A stretch of DNA of 45,743 bases from Kordiimonadaceae bacterium (GTDB lineage: Bacteria; Pseudomonadota; Alphaproteobacteria; Sphingomonadales; Emcibacteraceae). Both the position numbers and the translations under genes were made by a program. Below the pieces are notes generated by a model, which worked only from the letters and a program-made list of their open reading frames with translations, was not told the origin of the DNA and ran no database searches. This document shows positions 33,042-42,097 of the stretch, piece after piece; within the stretch, counting starts at the first letter, position 1; each line of letters begins with the position of its first letter. The DNA lies in NCBI GenBank assembly GCA_018660225.1, contig JABJKT010000070.1:1-45743 (forward strand), read 5' to 3'.

Positions 33042-33551
33042 ATGGCAAATACAAAAGACCAATTGCCGGGTCAGTCTGCTATACGCAAACTGGACAAAAT
33101 TGATCGAAAAATATTAAAATTGCTGCAAAGTGACGGCCGTATTTCCAATGTGAAACTGGCTGAAATGATAAGTTTAAGCCCGACGCCGTGCCTTGAGCGG
33201 GTCAAGCGGCTCGAAAAAGAAGGCTTCATTAAAAATTATGTCGCCATTCTTGATCCAAAAATGCTTGATGCGGATCTTGTGTCCTTTATCGAAGTATCGC
33301 TCGACCGCACAACAACACGTGCCCTTGATAATTTCCGTGCAGTGGTGCTTAAGATGGAAGAGGTGCAGGAATGCCATATGGTTGCCGGTGGCTTTGATTA
33401 TCTGATAAAGGTAAGAACCAGCAATATGGAACATTACAGAAGGTTTCTAGGCGAGCAGCTTTCAACCATTGAAGATATCAGCAGCACCCATACTTATGTG
33501 GTGATGGAAGAAATAAAGGCCAGCAGTGCCGTTAAAGTCAGTGAGAGTTAA
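33042..33551 (+). CDS. Lrp/AsnC-family transcriptional regulator (Lrp type)
   Basis: 169 residues from ATG 33042; a TTG 14 codons upstream is less likely. It is strikingly like E. coli Lrp across its length: LDKIDRKILKLLQSDGRISN at 17-36, helix-turn-helix with SPTPCLERVKRLEKEGFI at 46-63, and the RAM ligand domain with EECHMVAGGFDYL-type QECHMVAGGFDYL and THTYVVMEEIK. It should form DNA-wrapping octamers or dimers that respond to an amino acid. Lying divergent from sdaA and putA, it may act as the local PutR-type activator, as a global Lrp, or both (inference). Confidence 0.92.
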   Translation: MANTKDQLPGQSAIRKLDKIDRKILKLLQSDGRISNVKLAEMISLSPTPCLERVKRLEKEGFIKNYVAILDPKMLDADLVSFIEVSLDRTTTRALDNFRAVVLKMEEVQECHMVAGGFDYLIKVRTSNMEHYRRFLGEQLSTIEDISSTHTYVVMEEIKASSAVKVSES

Positions 33552-33557
33552 ATCATA

Positions 33558-33875
33558 ATGTCCACCCTTACCTATATTTCGCCAAGTAAAAAAGAATTTG
33601 TTGTTGAAGCTGAAATTGACCATACACTGATGGAAATAGCCGTGAAGAATGATGTTGAAGGCATTGACGCGGACTGCGAAGGATCGTGCGCCTGCGCCAC
33701 GTGCCATATTATTATCCCCGCCGAGTTTAGATCCCTAACCGGCGCTGCCGATGAAGATGAAAGTGCGCTGCTTGATTTTCTTGATAACCGCCGCGCAGGT
33801 AGCAGGCTTAGCTGCCAGATCTTAATGAAAAAGGACCTCGACGGTATGACCGTCGAAGTCCCTGAACTGGTTTAA
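33558..33875 (+). CDS. Adrenodoxin-type [2Fe-2S] ferredoxin
   Basis: 105 residues. Cluster ligands follow the vertebrate-type spacing: Cys40, Cys46, Cys49 and Cys86, with the segment CEGSCACATCH at 40-50. Such ferredoxins serve cytochromes P450 or Fe-S cluster and haem assembly; no partner enzyme is adjacent, so the role is open. It begins six bases after the lrp stop and is probably cotranscribed. The codons for KDLDGMTVEVP near the end also form an RNA hairpin that ends the opposing efflux operon. Confidence 0.93.
   Translation: MSTLTYISPSKKEFVVEAEIDHTLMEIAVKNDVEGIDADCEGSCACATCHIIIPAEFRSLTGAADEDESALLDFLDNRRAGSRLSCQILMKKDLDGMTVEVPELV
33826..33861 (-). terminator. Intrinsic terminator of the RND operon, inside the ferredoxin gene
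   Basis: On the minus strand, 33861-33849 pairs with 33845-33833 over 13 bp (one G-U) with a 3-base loop and is followed by five T (33832-33828). It starts 23 bases after the permease stop. The same bases encode ferredoxin residues on the plus strand. Confidence 0.85.
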
Positions 33876-33883
33876 GTCTTATA

Positions 33884-36800
33884 TTATTCGGCTGCTCCAA
33901 CCTCTTTACCTTCTTCGTCAACACCACGATCATCTGTAGACTTAAGGAATGATAGTTTTTCTGCAAATCCATCCTTAATATCATAGAGACACGGCACAAG
34001 AACCAAAGTAATCAATGTTGCAAACAGCACACCAAATGTAAGCGAGACCACCATCGGAATAATAAAGATCGCCTGATAACTGGTTTCAAGCATAATTGGA
34101 ACAAGTCCAACGAATGTGGTAATCGACGTCAGGACGATCGCGCGAAAACGCATCCGCCCGCCTTCTGCGATGGCTTCGGTGAATTTCATTCCTTCTTTTT
34201 TCAACTTTTTAATACAGTCCACAAGCACGAGGTTATCGTTTATCACCACACCGGAGGCGGCAAAAAGCCCCAGGAATGAATATAGGCTAACTGGCATATC
34301 AATTATTAGATGGCCGATAAGTGCGCCAACAAATCCAAAAGGCACCGCCGTCAGGATAATAATTGGCTCAATATAGGAACGCAGTCCAATAGCAAGCAGA
34401 GCATAAATGGCAAGCAGTACCAGCGAAAGATAAAAAGTAATTTCACCAAAGAAGATAGCTTGCTCTTCAACTTGACCATCCGGAATAACAGCAAAGCCGC
34501 TTATTTCACTTTTCAAATCAATGAAAATTCCATTTTCAAGATATAGAAAAGCTTCATAAGGAGAGACGATATTCTTATTCATCCGTGCCGAGACCTTAAT
34601 GATATTCTGACCGTTAATGCGCTCCGGTGAATTTAGAACCGGGGCGTAATCCATTTCGGCAACCATATTAAATGGTATTTCTCCGCCCTCAGGGGTTTTG
34701 ATATACATTTCACGAAGCGCGTTTAAGTTCTGACGTGCCGCTAGCGGGTAGCGGACATGAATATCAATGGTTTCACCGTCCCTTGGAATGCGCTGTACAA
34801 TTCGGCCATAAAAACCTAGACGCACCTGATCGCTGAGTGTGCTAAGGGTTAAACCATAATGTTCTGCTTCCGGTTTTAGAGATAGTCTGAGTTCCTGGCC
34901 TAGACGGTCACGACTGTCATAAATTTGCGTCAGTCCCTGAATATCACGCATTTCAAGCTTCACTCGCTCTACGGCCGCCTCAAGGTCACTATCGTTGCTT
35001 GCGGATACATAGAAGCTTAGATCACCACCCCGACGACCCGTGTTTCTGGAATTTCGAAGCGTAACCTCAACCGCTTCCGGCACTTCACCTACCCGTTCCT
35101 GCCAGCCGTTCATCACATCCTCAGCATCAATAACCGCCATGGCTTCTGATGACATTTCAAGGTTCATAAATATACGGGTTCCAAAGGCAAAACTGCTATA
35201 GTTCGGGAATAAAATATTACGCGCAAGTCCCGTTTTTTCTTCATATTCTTCTTCGATACCGCCCGGCCCACCGATGGCTTCTACCATTTTATCATGAATT
35301 CTTTCATGTGTTCCTTCCGGTGCCGTTTCAGAAAGCTCAATTGAATAGCGTATCATATTACTTGGTATTTCCGGATTAAAGGATGACCGGATAAACCCGA
35401 GCACATAAGCTGTTGTGAAGAGGATTAATACAGAGAAAAAGATGGCTGCAGTGAGATATTTCGCACGCAGGCATTTTTCAATAAACGGCTTATATTTATA
35501 TCTGGCAAAATCTATCAGCCACTGGGCTACTTTGCGCTGGAACTTCAAGAATTTTTGATACCATGCGTAAGGAAGTTCAAAATGTTTTGTTCCCGATAAA
35601 TGACACGGCAGAATAAGCAGACATTCCACAAGAGAGAAGATGAGAGCGCCGGAAACCACAACCGCAATATCACGCGCCTGCTGGCCCGTTTCTGATTGAA
35701 ACATGAGTAGCGGCACAACAGCCAGTATAGTCGTAAAGACGGCAAGGATAATAGGAAGTGATAAGCTTTGCGCGCCGTAAATTGCACCTTTTAGGCCTTT
35801 ACGGCCCCGCCGCTGGGTCGCGTGAATACCTTCCCCGACCACAATAGCATCATCAACCACGATCCCGAGCACCAGCAAAAAGCCGAACAGCGATATCTGA
35901 TTGATCGAAAAATCAAAGAATTTCATCACCATAAAAGCACCACTAAAGGCAATAACGATACCGAACGTTACCCAAAGAGCGAGATCAAGTCGCAGGAACA
36001 TCACTAGCAGAATGAACACAAGAATGAGGCCAGTAATACTGTTCGAAATCAACATTTCAAGGCGTTGATAAAATTCCACACTGTCATCGCGCCAGGTTGT
36101 TACGGTAATCCCTTGCGGGAATGTTGGTTCGGCAACCTCAAGATAATTTTTTACGGCCGATGTTAATTTAAGAACATCCTGACCCGGGCTGAGCTGCGTT
36201 TCCATAGTAATTGAAGGCTTGCCTTTTGAGCGGAAGATAAACGAACGCTCGCTTATTCCGTCCTTAATAGTCGCAACATCACCCAGCTTTATTCTTGTGC
36301 CATTTGATTGCTGAAAAAGCGTAATTTCCGCGAATTCCTCTTCGTAATAAGCACGGCCTTCTGCCCTGATTTGTAGTGTACCCCCCATACCTGTACTGCG
36401 GATCGAGCCAACGGAAATATCAACAGAACTATCGCTGATCACTTTCGCTACCGACGCCATGGAAATTCCAAGACGCCGAAGATCAAATTCTGAAACTTCG
36501 ATACTAATAGTCGTTGGCGGCATTCCGCGTATGCTAATCAGTGTTACATCAGGAAGCGCAAGCAAGTCTGCTTTCACGCGCCTTGCTACATTCGCCAATG
36601 TTTTTTGGTCTGTATCACCGGAAACAATAACATCAATAATATCATCATTTTGAATGTTATGACGCACCCTTGGCGGTTCAATATCACGGGGGAAGGCCCG
36701 AATGCCGTCGATACGCGACTGAACCTCGTCCATCACTATCTGAATATTGGCACCATGGTCAAGCTGCAATGTAACCCTTGAGCTGCCACGGCCGGAACGA

Positions 36801-37048
36801 GAAGACATCTTCTTGATATTGGCAACACCCTTAAGGGTTTCCTCAATAGGAATGGTAATATTTGTTTCTACTTCTGCGGGGCCCGCACCAAGATAGCTGA
36901 CACTTACAATAATTTCATCAGAGCTAACAACAGGAAACACTTCGGTTCGAAGTAGAGGTAAACTGACAACACCACCAATTATGATCAGCAGCATCAAAAG
37001 ATTAGCCGCGACGTGATTGTCCGCAAACCATGCGATTAAATTTCTCAT
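33884..37048 (-). CDS. RND efflux pump inner-membrane permease (HAE1 type)
   Basis: 1054 residues with the RND layout: one N-terminal membrane helix (LMLLIIIGGVVSLPLL), a large periplasmic loop, six helices, and the same again in the second half. The proton-relay aspartate pair is in LGIVVDDAIVVGE. It exports drugs, lipophilic compounds or similar molecules in exchange for protons, as a trimer joined by the adaptor and outer-membrane channel encoded just upstream. Its ATG overlaps the adaptor's stop by four bases. The sequence is closer to the broad acriflavin-resistance group than to metal pumps, since the metal-site methionines of CusA are not evident. The substrate is unknown. Confidence 0.94.
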   Translation of the reverse strand: MRNLIAWFADNHVAANLLMLLIIIGGVVSLPLLRTEVFPVVSSDEIIVSVSYLGAGPAEVETNITIPIEETLKGVANIKKMSSRSGRGSSRVTLQLDHGANIQIVMDEVQSRIDGIRAFPRDIEPPRVRHNIQNDDIIDVIVSGDTDQKTLANVARRVKADLLALPDVTLISIRGMPPTTISIEVSEFDLRRLGISMASVAKVISDSSVDISVGSIRSTGMGGTLQIRAEGRAYYEEEFAEITLFQQSNGTRIKLGDVATIKDGISERSFIFRSKGKPSITMETQLSPGQDVLKLTSAVKNYLEVAEPTFPQGITVTTWRDDSVEFYQRLEMLISNSITGLILVFILLVMFLRLDLALWVTFGIVIAFSGAFMVMKFFDFSINQISLFGFLLVLGIVVDDAIVVGEGIHATQRRGRKGLKGAIYGAQSLSLPIILAVFTTILAVVPLLMFQSETGQQARDIAVVVSGALIFSLVECLLILPCHLSGTKHFELPYAWYQKFLKFQRKVAQWLIDFARYKYKPFIEKCLRAKYLTAAIFFSVLILFTTAYVLGFIRSSFNPEIPSNMIRYSIELSETAPEGTHERIHDKMVEAIGGPGGIEEEYEEKTGLARNILFPNYSSFAFGTRIFMNLEMSSEAMAVIDAEDVMNGWQERVGEVPEAVEVTLRNSRNTGRRGGDLSFYVSASNDSDLEAAVERVKLEMRDIQGLTQIYDSRDRLGQELRLSLKPEAEHYGLTLSTLSDQVRLGFYGRIVQRIPRDGETIDIHVRYPLAARQNLNALREMYIKTPEGGEIPFNMVAEMDYAPVLNSPERINGQNIIKVSARMNKNIVSPYEAFLYLENGIFIDLKSEISGFAVIPDGQVEEQAIFFGEITFYLSLVLLAIYALLAIGLRSYIEPIIILTAVPFGFVGALIGHLIIDMPVSLYSFLGLFAASGVVINDNLVLVDCIKKLKKEGMKFTEAIAEGGRMRFRAIVLTSITTFVGLVPIMLETSYQAIFIIPMVVSLTFGVLFATLITLVLVPCLYDIKDGFAEKLSFLKSTDDRGVDEEGKEVGAAE

Positions 37049-38505
37049 TGGTTACCTCCTTGTGGAGCAGGTGGCTGAGCGCCACCCGCCTGTCTTGCAG
37101 CTCTACGTGCTTGCATAGCAGCGCGTTGCTCTGGGGTCATGTTCGCTACTGCCGCTCGTCTTTGTTCCGGCGTCATGTTGGCTGGATTTGGTCTTTCACC
37201 TGCCGCTGGTGGCGCAGGACTTTCTGCCGCCGCCGCTGCCGTAACACCCCCTGATGGTGCGGATGGCGCAGACGCCGCTGCAGCTTGTCTTCCGCCGCCG
37301 CCAGGACCACGGCCACGGCCGCCGGGACCACCTGAAACGGGTACGCCATCAAGGCTCGAAATTTCAGACTTCATTCCTGGAACATAAGAAAAAGGTGGCG
37401 TTGTAGTAATTTTTTCACCTTCATCTATTCCTGACAAAATAGTCACTATTAGCTGATCACGGTCAAGCACGTTTACAGGTTTAGTAATTAACTTTTCATC
37501 TTCGAAAATATAGATATTATTATCATCGCGCATGGCTTTAACCGGCACTTGAAAAACATTGCCAATTTTTGGCCCCATTACTTCAAGATCAACAAAAACA
37601 CCCGGGAGAAGCGGTGGGGTTTCTTTATCACCTTTTAAATTCATTGGGTCCATGACGGTACCGATGGCATAATAAACGCGACTTTTTCTGTCAATATTAC
37701 TTTCAATTCTTAAAATATCAGCATCCCATACAATATTATCTTCACGGGTAAGATCACGAACCTTTACTTTCAAAACGTCCGCTTCAGGAAGAATGCCAAC
37801 CCGCTTCACACTGAGTAAGTCCATTTGTTTCTGGCTAAGCGGCATACGAATTTCGGCTTCATCGGTGCCAAAAACATTGGCAAGATCCTGATTATTACCA
37901 ACGATCTGTCCAAGGTCCACTTGCTTCTCACCAATCATAAGCGGGAATGGTGCTTTCACTTCTGTTCGCCCAAGGCGTATGTTCTGGGCATCGTAATTGG
38001 CCTGCGCCCCTTTAAGCCCGGCTTCAGCTTCACGCAGTTGAGGAATACGAAGCACCAGTTCTGTTGCATCGCCTTCGCCGTATTTATCCCAGTCCTGACG
38101 GGCGAGGTCTGCTTGTTCACGTTCGACACTTAATGTTTGTTCGGCGCGAGCCACATTGACCTCGGCTTGAACAAGGGCCAGCTCATAATCCCTCGGATCA
38201 ATTCGCAAAATCACTTCGCCAGTATCAAAATACCCACCTGTCAAAAATTTTGGCGAAATATATAGAACCTGACCGGTCACTTGTGATTTTAAGGTAATAT
38301 TAAACCGGCTTTCCACAACGGCCTGAGTACTAACTTTCGGGAAATAATCCTTACGCGTTGCTGTTATAACTTCTACTCGTTCCACGCGGTCTTCCAGTTT
38401 TTCAACGGGTGCCGTTGGACGCATGATATACATACCCGTAAACGCAACAGCGGTAACAATAGCAATACCAGCAATTATCATTAGCTGTGAATTAGACTTT
38501 TTCAT
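37045..38505 (-). CDS. RND efflux periplasmic adaptor with a long low-complexity tail
   Basis: 486 residues. A short N-terminal membrane anchor (8-28) is followed by the usual barrel-sandwich, coiled-coil hairpin (about 130-190, LRIPQLREAEAGLKGAQ) and beta-barrel domains, ending near 390. The last 90 or so residues are a Gly/Pro/Ala/Arg-rich tail (GGPGGRGRGPGGGGRQ) with two copies of NMTPEQR about 12 residues apart. Such motifs resemble the LTxxQ elements of Spy/CpxP chaperones, but this may be chance. The adaptor bridges permease and channel. It overlaps the upstream channel gene by one base (TAATG). Confidence 0.92.
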   Translation of the reverse strand: MKKSNSQLMIIAGIAIVTAVAFTGMYIMRPTAPVEKLEDRVERVEVITATRKDYFPKVSTQAVVESRFNITLKSQVTGQVLYISPKFLTGGYFDTGEVILRIDPRDYELALVQAEVNVARAEQTLSVEREQADLARQDWDKYGEGDATELVLRIPQLREAEAGLKGAQANYDAQNIRLGRTEVKAPFPLMIGEKQVDLGQIVGNNQDLANVFGTDEAEIRMPLSQKQMDLLSVKRVGILPEADVLKVKVRDLTREDNIVWDADILRIESNIDRKSRVYYAIGTVMDPMNLKGDKETPPLLPGVFVDLEVMGPKIGNVFQVPVKAMRDDNNIYIFEDEKLITKPVNVLDRDQLIVTILSGIDEGEKITTTPPFSYVPGMKSEISSLDGVPVSGGPGGRGRGPGGGGRQAAAASAPSAPSGGVTAAAAAESPAPPAAGERPNPANMTPEQRRAAVANMTPEQRAAMQARRAARQAGGAQPPAPQGGNQ

Positions 38506-39959
38506 TATAAACTTTCCTGAATACTATTTGCCTGATCAGTGCCGGCCATTTGATTTATGTAATTTTCTATATTTTCACCGCCGAGCGCCAAATGAAGATC
38601 GGCGCGGTTAAGCAGTCTTCGATGCTGCACCCTGAGTAAACTTTGCTGCGATGAAATGCGGCTTCTTTGAACATTGAGCAAAGAAAGAATGTCAATAAGT
38701 CCTTTTCCGTACTGCTCGAGCGCTTTTTCCTCACTGGCAATAGCGCTTTCAACGGCAACCGTTAAGTGCCGTTCCTGCTCAGCCAGAGTAACTTCAGCCG
38801 TCAGGGCGTTTTCCGCTTCCTGATAAGCAGCAAGCACGATTTTAAGATAACTTGCCAAGCTGCTATCAAGGCTAACTTCATTAATGACCACTTGCTGGCG
38901 GCGTCTGCTGCCATCAAATATCGGCTGAACCAGATTACCAACAACGCTCCATACCAGACGGTCAATATCAACAATATCGGCCAGCTCATCACCGCTTGCC
39001 GTTGTGTTGCCGGAAATGCTGAGCGAAGGATAAAGCGCTTTTTTAGTCACCGTTAAATCATAATTTGCCTCAATCACACGGTTTTTTGCCGCAACGATAT
39101 CCGGTCTTTGCACCAGTATATTTGCCGGAATTCCCATGGAAGCCAGATTTCCAAGCCCCGGCAATTCAGCATCCTGAGGCACTTTACCTGTTGGATAAGA
39201 ACCAATTAAAGTTTCCAGAACTCTCATTCTTTCAGTAACGGTTTGTCTTTGATTAGCAATATTAGAGCGTGCCGTCGCAACATTAGTTTCAATTTGCAGA
39301 ACATCCAAAACATCAACCAGTCCGCGAGCATAACGACTATCCACCAGATCCTCAGCTTGTAGTAATTTTTCAAGATTAAGTTCAAGTAGTTCGATTTGCA
39401 AAATGGCTTCAGTTACATCAAACCAGCGCTGTGCGGTTCTAGTAGCCAGTGACATCCTAGCATATTCAAGGTCATTCTTTGCTGCGAGAACCGATTGTTC
39501 CGCTGCCCTGTTATCATTGGCTAGCCTGCCCCATATATCCGCTTCCCATGCAAGGCCACCGCGCAGGGAAAACCCCTGATTATCGGCAGTTCCACTTTGA
39601 AAATCACCACTTCGCGATGTGCTGGCGCGGATATCACCGGTAATGCTGCGCGCACCCCGGGTAATTTGCTCCTGGGCCATGGCCGTTCTTAGGCGATTTG
39701 CTGATACTCGCAAGTCCGGATTATTGGAAAAAGCCTTCATAACCACTTGCGGAAGATCTTGCACTTCAGAGGCTTCTAACCAGTTTAGCTCAGAGTTAAT
39801 GCTATCAATATCAGGGCTTTGCCACTGATCTGGTGCATTGACCATATTAAGCTGATCGTCCACATTAATAGTCCCAGCACAACCGCTAATGACTAGTCCG
39901 CCAAGAGCAATTAATCCAACCAATTTGATATTATGTCCCAAAATCATACTTAATTTCAC
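38505..39959 (-). CDS. RND efflux outer-membrane lipoprotein channel (NodT/OprM type)
   Basis: 484 residues from GTG 39959; an ATG four codons later is a good alternative. The signal ends in the lipobox ISGC (Cys27), so the protein is lipid-anchored. Two TolC-type repeats with long helical stretches follow, including SRYARGLVDVLDVLQIE and its second-repeat partner EQYGKGLIDILSLLNVQ, which mark the duplicated tunnel domains. Trimeric channels of this kind carry the pump's substrate across the outer membrane. It is the first gene of the channel-adaptor-permease operon. Only 65 bases separate it from the dimethylargininase gene upstream on the same strand. Confidence 0.93.
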   Translation of the reverse strand: MKLSMILGHNIKLVGLIALGGLVISGCAGTINVDDQLNMVNAPDQWQSPDIDSINSELNWLEASEVQDLPQVVMKAFSNNPDLRVSANRLRTAMAQEQITRGARSITGDIRASTSRSGDFQSGTADNQGFSLRGGLAWEADIWGRLANDNRAAEQSVLAAKNDLEYARMSLATRTAQRWFDVTEAILQIELLELNLEKLLQAEDLVDSRYARGLVDVLDVLQIETNVATARSNIANQRQTVTERMRVLETLIGSYPTGKVPQDAELPGLGNLASMGIPANILVQRPDIVAAKNRVIEANYDLTVTKKALYPSLSISGNTTASGDELADIVDIDRLVWSVVGNLVQPIFDGSRRRQQVVINEVSLDSSLASYLKIVLAAYQEAENALTAEVTLAEQERHLTVAVESAIASEEKALEQYGKGLIDILSLLNVQRSRISSQQSLLRVQHRRLLNRADLHLALGGENIENYINQMAGTDQANSIQESL

Positions 39960-40024
39960 TTTTCTCTATTTTCTATTCACTAATCCTTATACGCCTGAAA
40001 TCCATAAACCCTTCATTTTATTTA

Positions 40025-40786
40025 CTAAAATCTTAAAGATAAGCAGCTTAGACCGCCGTCTATTTTTCTATATTCTGAAACATTTACTTCTCTGACAGCA
40101 TACCCTGCTTTGATAATGGCTTGGACGGTTGTCGAGTACCCTTTTGGCACAAGCACCGTTGCGTTTATCCAGACACTGTTTGCTGAATAGCTCATTTGCG
40201 GATCAATTTCAATAATATCATACTTTTGAAACTCTGGCTTGGCCAAAAATTCACCGCAGGCGACGAGGTTATTATTTTCCAGATACCCGAGGCCGGTTTT
40301 CAAGTGAAGCACTTCCGATAACGTCACGACCGAGCCTGTCATACCGTATTTTTCAAGAATAGCAATCATCTGATCGGCACCTTGCTGGTTTGTTCTAGCG
40401 GAAAGGCCGATATAATAATGATCGCCGACCATCATGATATCACCAGCTTCCACAAACCCAGGCGATATTATTCTTTCTACATTTTCATAAAAGCTACTGA
40501 CCGCATCTTTGATAAGAGCCACTTCACCGCGGCGGCTTATCGCACCAGGGTTAGTCAAGATGGCGCAGTGCGGTGTCATAAGGGCCGGGTCCTCTACAAA
40601 ACAACTATCCGGATAGTCTTCGTTTGCTTCAAGCACCATCACTTCAAGACCGCATTCTTTGAGGGCCTCAATATAATCATCATGCTGCGCGCAAGCTTTC
40701 TCAAAATCCGGCTCTCCAAGATCAGCATCTGAAAGGCCTTCTATCATGGCTTTACAAGGCTTTCGCACAATAGCGTTTTTAAACAT
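40025..40786 (-). CDS. ddaH: N(G),N(G)-dimethylarginine dimethylaminohydrolase-type enzyme
   Basis: 253 residues, normal for bacterial DDAH. Seen: SCFVEDPAL at 61-69, SARTN at 129-133, catalytic His161 in HLKTGLGYLE and catalytic Cys248 in GGLSCLSLRF at the C-terminus. It would hydrolyse methylated arginines to citrulline and methylamines; arginine deiminase activity is a less likely alternative because the protein is short and lacks the deiminase extra domain. It follows an amino acid permease by 22 bases, so uptake and breakdown of (methyl)arginine are probably encoded together. Confidence 0.9.
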   Translation of the reverse strand: MFKNAIVRKPCKAMIEGLSDADLGEPDFEKACAQHDDYIEALKECGLEVMVLEANEDYPDSCFVEDPALMTPHCAILTNPGAISRRGEVALIKDAVSSFYENVERIISPGFVEAGDIMMVGDHYYIGLSARTNQQGADQMIAILEKYGMTGSVVTLSEVLHLKTGLGYLENNNLVACGEFLAKPEFQKYDIIEIDPQMSYSANSVWINATVLVPKGYSTTVQAIIKAGYAVREVNVSEYRKIDGGLSCLSLRF

Positions 40787-40808
40787 CTTTTTTTATTCCA
40801 GTTTGTTT

Positions 40809-42035
40809 TTAATTGTAAATGACCCCAGCGCCAATAATAGCAATAATCGAAAAGATCGTCGCCAAAATTGATACCAAAAGATCTAAATAGTTAATTTTAA
40901 TGCCCGCCTCTAAATCCATATACTGCAGTTTAATACTGGCAAGGGCGGCGCCGAGATAGGCAATTAAAATGGTAAATGTTGATAAAAGTATTACAAATTC
41001 AAAGGCCCCGAGCAATCCCCTGCTGGCGCTCATGAAGATTATAGCCCCGGCAAGTAAGCTTGAGAAAATAATTGATACTACGGGAGTGCCGTTTTTATCT
41101 TTTCTTTTAAAAAATGCCGGAAAGACGCCATCTCGCGCCCCGGCAAGCGGAACAATACCCGACAATAAAATCATCGAGTTTAACGCGCCTCCTATAGCGA
41201 TCAATGCCCCAATGGTAACGATCAGCGCGCCGCTTTGACCAAAAAGCATTTGAGCTGCATCAGTAAAAGGCGATACAGAATGCTGTAAATCTAACGGCGA
41301 AATCATCGCCATAACCCCGGCAATTGAAACCACATAGACGGCCGTTGTTGTCAGTACGCCAATGATCAAAGCGCGGGGAATAGTTTTTGTGGGATTTTCA
41401 GTGTCATCTGCCGGAACGGTAGCCGCTTCCACGCCAATATAGGACCACATAATCAGCAAACATATGCCCGACACCATAATGGGAAAAGGTTCGTCGTTTG
41501 GGTTTATCGCAGGAATTTCTGTCACATCACCGAAATAAAGCCCCGCAGTACCAATAAGAATGAGCGGTATCATTTTTAAAATCACTGTCACCAACTGCAC
41601 AATACTGGCTTCTTCGATCCCGCGAATGTTTACGTAGGAAAAAATAGCCACAGCACCAAGCGAGAAAAATGCCCCAGCAAGGTTATTTTCAGCAGCAATG
41701 GGGAAAAAATACGCCATATAGCCGGAAAATGAGATGGCAATTGCCGCAACGCCTGACCAAAGGGATATCCAGTAGCCATAAGCGACAATTTGCGCTGCTC
41801 TTTTGCCGAACGCTTCATAAACATAGGCATAGGGGCCACCTGCCTTTGGACTACGGCGGGTCAGTTGACAAAATGACAGAACAATAAATATCGCGCCGAT
41901 AGCCGTAGCGAGCCAACCAACAAAACTGTAGCTTCCGTAAGGGGCTAAAATAGCGGGCAATGTAAAAATACCTGAGCCGATCATTGATCCGACAACGAGT
42001 GCCCAGGAACGCCATGCCCCTATTGATTTTGACAT
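40809..42035 (-). CDS. APC-superfamily amino acid permease (AdiC-like)
   Basis: 408 residues with about 12 membrane helices. The first helix has the substrate-carboxylate motif GSMIGSGIFTLP, and SPKAGGPYAYVYEAFG follows near 60-76. Overall resemblance is to the arginine/agmatine and putrescine antiporter group. It is the first gene of the unit with ddaH, so arginine, methylarginine or the citrulline product is the likely cargo (inference). ATG 42035 faces the RluA gene, with about 60 bases for two divergent promoters. Confidence 0.9.
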   Translation of the reverse strand: MSKSIGAWRSWALVVGSMIGSGIFTLPAILAPYGSYSFVGWLATAIGAIFIVLSFCQLTRRSPKAGGPYAYVYEAFGKRAAQIVAYGYWISLWSGVAAIAISFSGYMAYFFPIAAENNLAGAFFSLGAVAIFSYVNIRGIEEASIVQLVTVILKMIPLILIGTAGLYFGDVTEIPAINPNDEPFPIMVSGICLLIMWSYIGVEAATVPADDTENPTKTIPRALIIGVLTTTAVYVVSIAGVMAMISPLDLQHSVSPFTDAAQMLFGQSGALIVTIGALIAIGGALNSMILLSGIVPLAGARDGVFPAFFKRKDKNGTPVVSIIFSSLLAGAIIFMSASRGLLGAFEFVILLSTFTILIAYLGAALASIKLQYMDLEAGIKINYLDLLVSILATIFSIIAIIGAGVIYN

Positions 42036-42097
42036 ATATACCGCTTTCTTATTTTTTTCTGTTCTTTGACGCGCAGAATATATAAGAACAATGAATT

